From Eutypella sp. D-1 (taxonomy: Eukaryota > Ascomycota > Sordariomycetes > Xylariales > Diatrypaceae): DNA of 64,000 bases. The position numbers and the translations under genes were made by a program. The notes below the pieces were generated by a model. It was not told the DNA's origin and did not search any database. It saw only the letters and a list, made by a program, of their open reading frames with translations. The stretch lies in NCBI GenBank assembly GCA_023313575.1, contig JAJTTP010000001.1:620001-684000 (forward strand), read 5' to 3'. The first letter of the stretch is position 1; each line of letters starts with the position of its first letter. Of the stretch, positions 1 to 9,720 are shown piece by piece.

Positions 1-1499
1 TGCGCAAGCCACATAAACGATTAAGTTACGAGAAACACTGCTGTATTGAGAACCTATATAGCGATAATTTCATTCTAATAGGAATAACTGCGAACCCCCG
101 GAGGAATAGCTAAATGAGTATTATACTGGTAGTTGCCGGGAAAAGCAAAGCGGTCGTTGTCAAGTAGCGAACCACCCTTAAAAAAAGTCAGAGTATGACT
201 TCACTCCTCCGAGGGCGAAGCAACCTAAGATCTATTGCGCCGGATTCACCTTGGACTCTTAAAGGGGAGAATGACGACGTAGCTTCAAATTCATGCCGGC
301 GCCTCGTTCGAGTTTCTCTATTAATAACGAAGATGGCGTTGATCCTTCCCGATGATTCTAATGCCCTCGTTTTATGGAGGTACGAAGTACCGGAGTGAAA
401 CGAAGGGTTATTGTGTCGACTTTTTTTTCCACCAAAATTTCTCTGGCTTTCGGACCCACATATCCCAAATAGGAAAGTAACTCAATAGGCAGTATGCGCT
501 CCGTGCACGATAGCTAACGTACTGGAAGGCTTGGCATAAAACGAGGGCATTATTGTGCTGCCTGCCCTAGCAGGTAGCCACCAGTTGTTAAGGTTGTGGT
601 CTACCGCTCAGCTGAGGGCGGGAGCCAATTAGCTTCACTAAGATTCAGCACCATAATTTAGACTTAGTATTTTCAGCTTCAGTACCCACATCGCTAGATC
701 AGTTGTAGATCGCCGGGTTGTGCCGGCTATGCGGCATCTAACTCTGGCGATAAAAACTGTCCGGTTCCCCGCTCCTCCGCTCCTCCGCTCCTCCGCCCGC
801 TCCTGTGATCTTCTATGATCGTGCCAAGTCGAGGACCAGAAGATTGTTGTAATTACCTGGAAGTTCTACATTTTTCTACATTACGAGACCATTCCCCGCC
901 TCCCCCCCCAACTTCCAAAATCACAATATCTAGCCGGGAACCAGCATCACCTGGTCATTCCTATTATGAATTAATAGTATGATATACGATCGTGACATGG
1001 TATCTGCAGGCAGTCTGCCAAGTATCTAACTGCAACACCTTTGCATTAATCAGACTGGGCATGTATTTTCAACTCAAGTAGCCGGTTTAGTTCGAGCTGC
1101 TCGGGCTGAACCGTGTATTCCTTGGTAGGCAGCATCCTTTCAGGGGATCATGGGCCAATTGTGTCTCAGCTGATGCATGTTGGAATCGACTCGGGGCTGC
1201 TTGCCTACCAGCGCGCTCTAGTTTCCGGGCGAGTAAGCCGCGCACAAACTTCCTTAAACGGCTTATATGATTTCTTATTCGCCTCCCTCTATAAGAATCG
1301 TAAATTAAAACTTTTGAGTTACAAGATAGCATAGACTACGAGGCTGCTTCACGCGAGAACACGCAAGCTGTGCCATTATTTAAAAACAGAAGTTCCCCCA
1401 TATGGCATTCTTTTGCATACCTGGGGTTGCAACGGAGTAAACTATGCCGATATGCAAAGCTACCTAGGCTTTATAAGTAGTAAAAATGCTGGTTTAAGG
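1..1499. other. Non-repeat DNA, no gene supported
   Basis: Base composition is ordinary and the stretch is not RIPed. Only short ORFs occur (for example overlapping plus and minus frames near 1087-1334). None has a recognisable motif, an intron-linked partner or a codon pattern that sets it apart from chance. I saw no tRNA-like cloverleaf or other RNA gene by eye. Confidence 0.5.
771..794. repeat. Short 8-bp tandem repeat (GCTCCTCC x3)
   Basis: Three exact copies of gctcctcc follow each other and are followed by a degenerate fourth. Small, with no evident function. Confidence 0.8.
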
Positions 1500-2262
1500 T
1501 CGAATATGCCGTTATATTAATATATTAACTAATAAAATTGTTTTAAATCTTTAAAGCATAAAAGTAAATAGGTTTTATTATTATATATATAATTTTAATA
1601 TTATATCTTTTATTAATTTATTTTTATAATTAATTAAAAAATATAAATTTATAAAACTTAGAAAATAAATAAAATAAATTGTTATGACCTGGCTAGGTCA
1701 TTGGGCCCAAATAGGATTAGCACAAACAATCCCTGACCATGGCATTGGAAAGGACAGATACGATAAGATAAGCTATATTTAGGTCACGTAATAAAAAGGA
1801 TAGCCTGGATAGCCCAGTTATCCTAATAATCTTAAATAGCCTGGATAATTTAATTATCCTAATGATTTAACATTTAACATTATATTTTAATATTAAGAAT
1901 AAAGGATATAAATAATATATAACTACGTTTATTACCTTTTTTTTAAATAGTTTTTAAGCTTATTAGCTTATAATATAATTTGGTTATTTAAAGCACCTTT
2001 TTTTTTACTATTATTAAACGTAATTACTTATTATTTAAAACCTTTAATATTCCTGTTAACATAGATCCTTTAATTGGATTAATAGTTAGGAATAAACCAG
2101 CCGTTATATAAATAAAATATTATAACTTGGTTTAAACCTTCACCTTTTAATTAGTTAAAAAAGCGGATAAAAAGAAGGTATAAAGGCATTTATAATAAAG
2201 AGACCCATTTATTTTTACGCTTTAGCGATTTGATTTAATTTTATCGGTCGATGTGCTAATGT
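1500..2262. other. AT-rich RIPed patch around a solo LTR
   Basis: The sequence switches abruptly to AT-rich, TpA-dense DNA near 1500 and back to ordinary composition near 2265. The patch contains the solo LTR at 1680-2108. Its outer parts (1500-1679 and 2109-2262) hold no readable gene and match no other element in the window that I could recognise. Confidence 0.6.
1680..2108 (+). mobile_element. Solo LTR of the Gypsy-1/Gypsy-3 chromovirus family
   Basis: It starts TGTTATGACC and ends CCGTTATA, which matches the LTRs at 11349, 34209 and 61441 over its whole 429 bp. A perfect 5-bp target-site duplication, taaat, lies at 1675-1679 and 2109-2113. No internal region is attached, so this is a solo LTR left by LTR-LTR recombination. 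The first 18 bases after TGTT form an inverted repeat (atgacct...aggtcat). It is less mutated than the LTRs beyond 11 kb. Seen directly: ends, TSD and homology. Inferred: the recombination origin. Confidence 0.9.
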
Positions 2263-2265
2263 AGC

Positions 2266-2487
2266 ACCGTAGTTGAAGGCTGCTGCCGCCAAGCTCTCTG
2301 GGATGGTCTGGAGTATGTCTGGATTGATTGCTATTGCATCGACAAGTCAAGTAGTGCAGAGCTGAAAAAGGCCATCAATTTCATGTTTATGTGGTACAAA
2401 ATGTCCCAGGTCTACTATACGTATCTCTCGGACATCACAGAAGGGGATGGCCCAGTTAGTGAAGGGTCGAGCTTTCGGCGAGCCAGG
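2266..2487 (+). pseudogene. HET-domain protein fragment
   Basis: One frame reads VEGCCRQALWDGLEYVWIDCYC, then IDKSSSAELKKAINFMF, then a YTYLSDI stretch, ending at SSFRRAR. This is the core of a fungal HET (heterokaryon incompatibility) domain of the HET-E-like type. Relatives have the pattern CRQA..DGLEY.WIDTCCIDKSSSAEL...I..MF.WY, then YLSD and FRRSRWFTRGWTLQELLAP. Here the match stops right after FRRAR, where the W-F-T-R-GWTLQE part should follow. Upstream, an in-frame stop lies at 2257-2259 at the edge of the RIPed patch. Both the N-terminal part of the domain and everything after it are missing. It is therefore a relic, separate from the HET gene at 3220. The frame stays open to 2628 but that tail matches nothing I recognise. 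Confidence 0.8.
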
Positions 2488-3219
2488 TTGAAACGCAACC
2501 CGCGAGCCTCGCCACCCGCCGACCATTTTCTGGTTCTCGTTTTCCCGAGTACCGACCGGTCCTTCCCCGGCCTACCCATGCTCGCCGCGTTGCCAATATC
2601 TCCACGGCTCTGCCCGTTAATTGGTTAGTCACAATGGATAGTTAGTAGAACGTTAGGTTCGGTGAGACGGCGAACCCAGCATTCGTCGCTGCTTACAAAG
2701 GCATCACTAAGCGAGCGCCTATCACGTATGACCGGCTCGTAATATGCAAGGAAATCAATGAATTGGTGTGTTGCAATGCTTGTGAGGCAGTACACGTAAG
2801 TAGGCTGTGATCGCCTACGATATGGTTGGTTCAGAATGTTGAGAGGTGTAGGAAAGTCCACTGGACATTGGTGGCTGCAGCTGTCTCAGGTGCAATTTTA
2901 TTACACAGCCATTTTCAACTCCGTCAGGCGGCAGGCAGGCATGGGCAACCCACCAAGATCATGCTGACCAAGATAATGCTAGTTGAGGGTCAGTCAAGCC
3001 AGGAAGATGTACTGGGACAATAAACGAGGCCATGGTGCATGGAAAGGACGTCTTCCTTCTACAAAGCGGTAATTTAAAAGTCCCCCCCAGAAACCGAGGG
3101 CATAGAATCTAAGAAACTATCCATCTCTTTTACAGTCATTTCATTGATTTTAGTTGGTTTTATTCTCATAATTCATATAAGCAGAGCAAAGGGACCATTT
3201 TGCTACTAAGGTGGTCGTC
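2488..3219. other. Intergenic, no gene supported
   Basis: Ordinary composition. Short ORFs occur on both strands (for example minus 2625-2861) but have no recognisable family match. Part of it presumably holds the promoter of the HET gene starting at 3220; no clear TATA or other motif was identified. Confidence 0.4.
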
Positions 3220-5442
3220 ATGACCACATCACTGGTTAAATACCACTCTTGCAGGTTTTGCAGCCCTTATATTCTTAGTATAAGTAACGATTGTTATCGC
3301 GGTAAGTTTAAACCGCAATCAAAGGTAGCTAATGAAGTGTTTCTATTTTCGAATGTGACTCTGCGCGAAATTCGAAAGGGGTCTTCCGCAAATTGCCGTT
3401 TTTATGAGTGGCTTGTTTCGCAATGGCGATTTTGCAACGAGCAAAAATACGATGCCCTCCTAGCTCAGGAGGATGTGTTGCTTCTTTATGCAACCACATA
3501 TTGTGTGGATTTGTTGACACACCTACCAATTGATGAGATCAATCATTTCGGCCTCTGGGATGGCAAGACGCTGGGATCATCGTCTTCCCCCGAATGCCTC
3601 ATTCGGACTTGCGCGTCGATTGACGTCTTGACTCCAGAAGGTCAGTTCGCGCAACTTGTTTCCTAAAACAGTCGAGGGGATACTGATGAGAATGGTCGGC
3701 GTAAAGGAGACGCCGCAGATGGACTCATATTGAATCGCCCAATAAATTCGAAGATAGGGTCTCCAGAGAATCTCAGTCTCGCACGAACTTGGCTTCAGAC
3801 TTGCATGACGTCTCATCAGCGATGCCAAAAGCCGTTGCCCACCTTCATGCCACAGCGCGTTCTTCAGGTATACGTGGATGTCTCCCTTTCGGTTTATAAA
3901 GTTCGCCTCTGTGTGAACCATGCATCAGCCCCTTATGTAGCTCTTAGCTATTGTTGGGGTGGTAATCAGCTTTATAAGACAACCAAGGCTCGCATTGATG
4001 CAGGGCAATTTGATTTGGACTGGCACAAAATCCCTAAGACGCTTCAGGATGCCGTTAAAGTCACAGCTGTATTGGGTTTTAAATATCTCTGGATCGATGC
4101 TTTTTGCATCATCCAAGATGACATGGATGACTTTGCGTTCCAGATGGCAGACGTGCCAAGCATATATGCCCATGCCGCAGTCACCATCGCAGCCTCTCGG
4201 TCAACAACAGCAGCACAGGGTTTCTTACAGGACATTAACCTGGATAAGGACACATCGCTCGCGGTACGGCTACCATTCCAATGCCCCGACGGCAGGCTCG
4301 GGAATGCGTACATTACTACCATAGCTAAAAGTCGTAATACAGAGCCCATCGACTATCGGGCTTGGGCAATGCAAGAGTTTCATCTACCCACCCGCCTCTT
4401 ACATTTCGGCAGTCGCCAGTCTAGATGGATGTGTGCAGAGTCTCAAATGAAGGATGGATTCACTGACGGCTGGAAAAGAGGCTACAACCCAGAGGACTCA
4501 GAACTACAACCCTCTAATACGTCTTACTCGGAACATGAACAACAATTCATGCTGTCTGAAAGATCTGGAGTATCACCAACCGAGCTATATGCGTACGCAG
4601 TTTTGAATTGGTCATCTCTCATAACGATCTACACTGGTCGGAGACTCGCATACGCCGGGGACCGTCCTTGGGCCGCTTCTGGTTTGGCAGAGTCGTGGAA
4701 TCGCATCATTAAGGACGAATACCTCGCGGGTCACTGGAAAAGGTCCCTTCCTAGTACCCTTTTGTGGCACATAAGACCACTTGGTGAAGAGTCTGGCGAT
4801 GGCAATGGACATAAAACCCCGCAATTCGGCCCTCGGTTACAGCAATATATTGCCCCTTCATGGTCGTGGACATCAGTTCTTGGCAGAGCCAATTTTCTTT
4901 ATGCTCGTGCATCGCAACGAGCCACCAAGTTGGTGCTTCTGGATGCAGGTGTTAAGCTCACCGAAGCCAAGGCTCGCTATGGTGCTGTAGAACACGGATT
5001 TGTTACAGTTCAAGGAAGAATGCAGGATGCTTTATACTATGGAGCTTCCACCGAGTACAGAACAGAGGTTTGGCTTGAAAGGTTACATTCTGGCGAGTTT
5101 GGTGGAAGATTGGGGATCACCAAAACCTTCCCGGACGCTATCGAACTGGAATTTCTGGCTTCTACAAAGGAAAATTCGGGCCCAATTCATGTTCACCTCC
5201 TTGAGGTGGGTAGTTGTGTGGCATCTGGGAAACGCGGCCCAGTCGGCCTTATCCTTCGAGAAGCCTCGCGATCCCAAGAGTTAAATTACCGAACGTTCAA
5301 CAGGCTTGGTATGTTTCACATCGACAAGAAAGCCATCAAGCAACAGCCCCTGGAACTCGACACAGAAGAATGGGATCGTAGAGTACAATCGGAGTTGTGC
5401 TGGTTTGATGGATGTGACCTGGAGATTGTAGTAATCGTGTGA
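3220..5442 (+). CDS. HET-domain (heterokaryon incompatibility) protein
   Basis: The predicted protein is about 717 aa, counted from ATG 3220 with an intron at 3641-3709 removed. The N-terminal part has an early CRFC pair and a TLREIRKGSSANCRFYEWLV stretch, which matches the leader of many HET proteins (LREL...GC.FC..L). The HET domain follows: YVALSYCWGG (about residues 216-225), a TLQDAV segment, LGFKYLWIDAFCIIQDD (262-278), YAHAAVTIAAS (293-303) and RAWAMQE (357-363). The C-terminal region has the usual DRPWAASGLAE, DEYLAGHWK and APSWSWTSV motifs. HET proteins act in non-self recognition and can trigger cell death on fusion of unlike hyphae; which allele or partner this one senses cannot be read from sequence. 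Oddity: without splicing, a single TAA at 3664-3666 interrupts an otherwise continuous frame. It is either inside the intron or a CAA-to-TAA RIP-type nonsense mutation. Confidence 0.85.
3641..3709 (+). other. Probable intron of the HET-domain gene
   Basis: The donor is aag|GTCAGT. A CTGAT branch-like motif has its A near 3686, 23 nt before the acceptor ggAG|AC. The length is 69 nt, typical of fungal introns. Splicing keeps the reading frame (phase 1) and removes the in-frame TAA at 3664-3666. The acceptor GAG is weaker than a CAG, so this is a prediction. Confidence 0.55.
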
Positions 5443-5516
5443 AGAATGGCATGTAGACTTTTCCATACTGTTGCAGCGGGGATGAGGTCTTCTTCTGGGC
5501 TAAAGTCCCTCCACTC

Positions 5517-5549
<33 letters not shown>
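5517..5549. repeat. (GAT)11 microsatellite, LINE tail
   Basis: Eleven GAT units, the complement of the ATC-type trinucleotide tail of this LINE family. Similar GAT/AAT-type tails mark the other LINE 3' ends at 10053, 14730, 36097 and 59206. Confidence 0.9.
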
Positions 5550-5551
<2 letters not shown>

Positions 5552-5806
5552 ATTTTACGTCCGGGTGGGCCATGCTATCTAGGGCTATCTACATACATGC
5601 CTATAGGTAGGGTTACGCCTAGGTGGCTGGGTGCCGACACTGTATGGGACGGCTGGAGTGAGCCCCCCAGAGGGGCCGTACCAGCGTGTTGCGGTTGACA
5701 TAGAAAATACTCCACTACTATCTACCTAGGGCTATCCCTCTCCAGGGCCTCGCCACCTATCTCCGAATCCTCCGCGCCGTACCGTCGGCTATCCCGCCCG
5801 TCACCC

Positions 5807-5824
5807 GGGGGGGGGGGGGGGGGG
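5807..5824. repeat. Homopolymer run of 18 G
   Basis: It sits inside the LINE-derived insertion at the place where other copies have a cccgt-cgtaaatag-type sequence. It is either a polymerase-slippage expansion or an assembly artefact. Confidence 0.85.
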
Positions 5825-6090
5825 TCCCGGACTTGCCGTATTTTGTTGCGCGCCTTCCCAGTCCGTCGAATACGGCCTAGCCTTATCGAGGAGGGCTGAG
5901 AAGGCGAGATGGCCTTTGTGGCTAAGGAGTTAAGTCGCCTCGTGGCCTGGCTGGGCCAGAGAGCGAAGGGCACCCTTCGTAATGTCGCAGTTGAAGACGT
6001 GGCCAGCGGTCCTTTCTTTTCCATACCGGCTGAAAAGCATGTCGATAGCCCTAGATAGTATGGTCCACCCGGACGTAAAATACATCATCA

Positions 6091-6270
6091 TAAACTATTC
6101 AACGCTAGAGTAGTTGAGTAGAGGACACCAATATTTATTTGCTAGAGCCGGATTCCAGTTGGAAATATGTCAATTTGACCATCTTGAAATAACACCAAAG
6201 AGCAGAGACCCCAAGCTAATATCCTACCAACCCATCTCGTTCACACAGCCAGTTCCCACTGAAGTCCGTC
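6091..6270. other. Intergenic, nothing recognised
   Basis: Ordinary-composition spacer between the LINE-derived insertion and the stop codon of the minus-strand gene. No motif identified. Confidence 0.4.
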
Positions 6271-6990
6271 TTATGTGAAGAGTTTCTCATTATCCCCCGA
6301 AATGGCCATCTGGTCCTCCGCGCACCGTCTGGCGAGATAGGGCTCTGCAGCGATGCTGAGGAGCAGGCTGAGAGACACAATCAACGGCGTATTCACGGCC
6401 ACTTGATCCCACCCTCCCGAGTCTCGCCCTTCCGAGCTGGTGGCATACCAGTAACACCAGTGTAGACACAGGCTTCCGAGAAGCACGAGACCCGATATCT
6501 GATTTCTATAACGACTATATCCTTTCGTCTTATAGAGCGATAGTGTCGTCATGGAGTAGAAATGGAGTAGGAGGAATAGCTGCGCCGTCTCCGGTGTCGA
6601 CTCGAATACCGCCGTCGATTCGTCCCAGGCTCGCTGTAGGGGTAACTAACCTCAGGGTCAACACTATATAAGAGGAGCATTTGCCATGAGTTGGTGAAGA
6701 GGACTCACCGGCAGCCAATGAAGCCTGGAGGACTGCCAATCTGATGGTCCGCCGAGCCTCATAGAGGACATAAGAAGCTGTCTGAGTAGAATTGCACTGG
6801 ATAGTGACATGAATGTCGATATATAGGTGACTGGTCTGTCCATCTTGTGCCCTGAATGATGACAGCTCGTCATTTCCATGTGGCTCTAAAGGAGTATGAC
6901 TGGTCCTTCGTTTTGGAAGAAAGGAGACGTAACGTCGGAGTGTTTTGTTGGCAAGACCACGGCGACCGAATATCTGTCTAGCTACGTCGT
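6271..6990 (-). CDS. Hypothetical membrane protein, 5' end unresolved
   Basis: Two minus-strand coding stretches join through a plausible 79-nt intron (6630-6708, donor CCG|GTGAGT, acceptor GCGAG|CC). The upstream exon is open from about 6994 to 6709 and reads, among others, HLYIDIHVTIQCNSTQ and RRTIRLAVLQASLAA. The downstream exon (6629-6271) reads AWDESTAVFESTPETAQ, then several hydrophobic segments: LFLLLHFYSMTTLSLY, ISGLVLLGSLCLHWCYWYA and VNTPLIVSLSLLLSIAAEPY. It ends at the TAA at 6271-6273. No ATG lies in frame in the upstream exon, so a further 5' exon or a broken start is needed. I do not recognise the family. Three hydrophobic segments suggest a membrane protein. It could be a decayed gene. 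An alternative acceptor (TACAG) would break the frame. Confidence 0.4.
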
Positions 6991-7420
6991 TCCGTTAGGA
7001 TGTGCAGTAGGGAATGTACTCATCGAGCCGTACGCAATGATTGTGGCGAGCTGGCGCTACCTTGGGATGAGAACTGCAGCGTTTATAACAAAGTGGGGTA
7101 ATCGCCTCTATGCCAGGCTTTTCTCGGGATACTTCATAGGTCGGGGATGTGTAGGGAGTACCTAAGTATCCATTCCGGCGCTCGGCTCGATGCGTCCGAA
7201 TGCGCCCTCTTGATAGGAAAGTCCTACGAATCTATTCTACGTCGGACATAAACCCTTCCCCACTTCCAAAGTTGTTATGCGTAACCTTCAGGTTGGATCT
7301 GTGCCTACCTCCTAGGGAGCTTCGTTACATACACCTTTCCAAGCAAACTAACATAATTCTGTTCTCCCAAGATATATTCTAATTATCTGGTTGGGGTTAA
7401 TTCGTACTGTCTGAATCGTA
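6991..7420. other. Intergenic between divergent genes
   Basis: It separates the minus-strand membrane-protein candidate from the Est1-like gene. A plus-strand ORF (6896-7165, 89 aa) overlaps the minus-strand exon and extends into this region; no family match is apparent, so it is not called. Presumably it holds the promoters of both flanking genes. Confidence 0.35.
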
Positions 7421-8634
7421 ATGTGGTTTCAAATTTGTCCTCGAGCAATCGTTCCTCGACCGTTTCGGCGCCCAGATGGCCCGCCACAAGTAGAATCGGC
7501 CACCCACCTCACCTGCCAACCAGAGCCACGACTGAAGACACCCTGTAACCCAGATGCAGAGCCGATGGCGATCCGCACACCAGAAACACGGCCGATTTCA
7601 CAGAATCAGCTAATTACGGAGGTAAAAGGTATCTATGCCGGCTTAGTGATGGTCGAACAGAAGTGCATTGAGGTCGACACTATGCAAAGTTCAGAGCTAG
7701 TTACCGAATTGAATGACGAGCAGTGGCATGCATTAGTTGCCTTACACCGGACCCTTCTACATGAGCACCATGACTTCTTCCTCGCATCTCAGCACCCCGC
7801 CGCGTCTCCAGCCTTGAAACTGCTCGCCTCTAAGTACGCCATCTCGACCAGGATGTGGCGGCACGGCATCCATTCATTTCTCGAACTACTCCACCATCGG
7901 TTGCCTCACTCCCTTGAACATATGCTTAGCTTCATCTGTATGTCGTATGGCATGCTCTCGTTGCTGTATGAGGCCGTGCCCGGTGGGCGAGAAATATGCA
8001 TTGAAATGCTCGGGGACCTGGGGAGATACAGGTGCGTGGTCGTGTCGCCACGAAGCATGTATGGATCAAGCTAACTGTGCCCAGAATAATGATCGAGGAT
8101 GACGATGTACAGGATTGGAAGCTGGAATCTACTGTCTCAACACCATGGGAACATTGGAAATCGTCATATAAGCACAGCGCTATCAAAAGTCGATATCGTC
8201 AGCTACTAGAACAGGCCGGGCTGAAATGGTCCTCGCATAAATCACGTCACGCCGAATTACTGGGCGCGCTCGTGCGTCGTGGTAGCGATGCCAAATCAAA
8301 CCTCGACTATTTTCTTAAGAAACTTCGTCCCTTCTCAAAATCATGCTGTTCATCGGCGCTACCGATGTTAGCCCTATTCCTCCACACTGCATCAGCTTCA
8401 CCAACAAAGGAGAGCATCGGGTCTCTGGACAACACCCGCGGCGGACAAGACAGTCTCGGGTTCAACATGTTCTGGTATATCACTCTTCTCCTTATTTTAT
8501 TAGGCTACATCGCTCTATCTTATCACCATCGCGACAAGCAGAGTTTCCTAAGACTCGGCATAGGAGTGTCGACTTGGTCTTACCTGGTCATCGTGCTGGT
8601 AGGTAGTATGCCGCTCGACGTCATCGTTAGGTAA
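7421..8634 (+). CDS. Short Est1-type DNA/RNA-binding-domain protein with hydrophobic C-terminus
   Basis: Two exons (7421-8031 and 8085-8634) give about 386 aa from ATG 7421; ATG 7565 is an alternative start nearer the conserved part. The N-terminal half holds ISQNQLITEVKGIYAGLVMVE, then LNDEQWHALVALHRTLLHEH, then HDFFLASQHPAASPALK, MWRHGIHSFLELLHHRLP and GDLGRYR-IMIEDDD. This is the signature of the fungal family annotated as Est1 (telomerase-associated) DNA/RNA-binding-domain proteins, named after Est1/SMG5-7 TPR-type folds. Relatives continue for several hundred residues after the EDDD motif with further helical repeats. Here the similarity I can recall ends there. It is replaced by a basic stretch and two hydrophobic segments (FWYITLLLILLGYIALSY and WSYLVIVLVGSMPLDVIV). 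So it is a truncated or rearranged paralogue; the telomere link is a family name only, not evidence of function. Confidence 0.75.
8032..8084 (+). other. Intron of the Est1-like gene
   Basis: The donor is ACAG|GTGCGT, the branch motif GCTAACT (CTAAC at 8071-8075), and the acceptor GTGCCCAG. It is 53 nt, phase 2. Splicing joins GDLGRYR to IMIEDDD, exactly the conserved family motif across the junction, which strongly supports this intron. Confidence 0.9.
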
Positions 8635-9720
8635 AGACAACTCCTTCTTTAATAAAATATATTTTATATCCTATACCTTAGCCCCGCTCTAATCTGTCTA
8701 GTGCCGGTATCGTCTGCGTTGTGTTTACTTTTATGTGGATGTCATGTGACCTTCGCGAAAGTGAGATGCGACCTAGTCGGCAGCAGTTATAAGTCTGCTA
8801 GGTAGCGCCCAGGCCCTTTCCTCAGTATTAAACTTGCTAACTCTTCGAATAGCGCTAAGTACAGTATTTTTTTTAGGACTGTACTAGCAGATATTCTAAT
8901 CAGTATATCTCTTGGTCCGACGAGCAACCCTCTCCTTGGGTCTCGGAAGGCCCCCTCGCCAGGAGCTTCGATGGCCATCCTCGCTATACCGTGCTATACC
9001 CTCTCGGTCGTGGTTTTCAAAGCAACTAAGATGGTGGCAGGTAGTCTTTCCGAGCCCGAGGTCCGGTTTCATCATGGATATCCCGCTCCGGGTTCTTAAT
9101 AGCGTAACATCGTAATGGGGGTATCGAAAGATTTTATGGAGCTTCTCAGGGGTAATCATGTATAATGGAGTATAGTCCGAACTACCTACATCTAGCAATT
9201 CTCTATTCAAGGCATATTAAAAGGGCTTTAGTCTTAGCGTTATAATCTTTAAAAACCACACAGATATTCATAACATTCTTCTTCACCACTTTAACCACAT
9301 ATTCTCATGAAGGTACTGACCTAGGTGGTGATTCAAGTTACGGAAAACGGTTTTATAAGTAAGCCTCCCACTCCCACTCCGTAACACCATAACCCAACAA
9401 CTATAACAACCTCCTTTCTACATCAACCGCTTCAAACAATCGTTCGAGATCGTAAAATATCATTATTATTCTACATATCTACCTAGCTAACAACTTACAG
9501 CCGGTCTTACCTGTTCGAGCTGGGATAATTAATTACACCCTCCACCAGGGTCGCACGCGATTCCACACCCTGCCAGGAGTGAACCTTCCAACCCGATCGT
9601 TTCGGGTAATAAGAACATAGTTCCGGCACTTACATAGCTGATATACTGGTTACATCTAAGCCCTTTTTCTCACCATCCCCTCAACTGACTTTATGGTTCA
9701 CATCTATTATCAACAATAAC
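8635..9720. other. Intergenic, no gene supported
   Basis: Opposing overlapping ORFs occur at 8896-9210 (minus, 104 aa) and 8912-9115 (plus, 67 aa). Neither has a recognisable domain, and they exclude each other, so neither is called. The stretch just after 8640 is AT-rich, as expected for a 3' UTR. The region before 9721 is pyrimidine-rich and may be the promoter of the next ORF. Confidence 0.4.

Larger units (their letters stand above)
5517..6090 (-). mobile_element. Short LINE-derived insertion with LINE 3' ends at both termini
   Basis: The left end is (GAT)11 (5517-5549) followed by attttacgtccgggtgg, the reverse complement of the LINE 3' terminus seen at 33060, 56640 and 58900. Homology to the minus-strand LINE 3' region (compare 14750-15240 and 36120-36600) continues to about 6040. 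The last ~48 bp (6043-6090) is the same LINE 3' terminus in the opposite orientation, ending in catcatca. Unlike the copies beyond 11 kb it is almost free of RIP and so shows the unmutated 3' UTR sequence of the family. The ORF read through it on the minus strand (5722-6024) is not a gene. An 18-G run lies inside it. Confidence 0.8.

Noticed and set aside
5722..6024. Minus-strand 100-aa ORF
   Set aside because: It lies within the LINE-derived 3' UTR insertion and includes the G18 run translated as a proline run.
8896..9210. Minus-strand 104-aa ORF (MNRELLDVG...) and overlapping plus-strand 67-aa ORF
   Set aside because: Mutually exclusive ORFs with no recognised family, introns or motif; kept only as a note.
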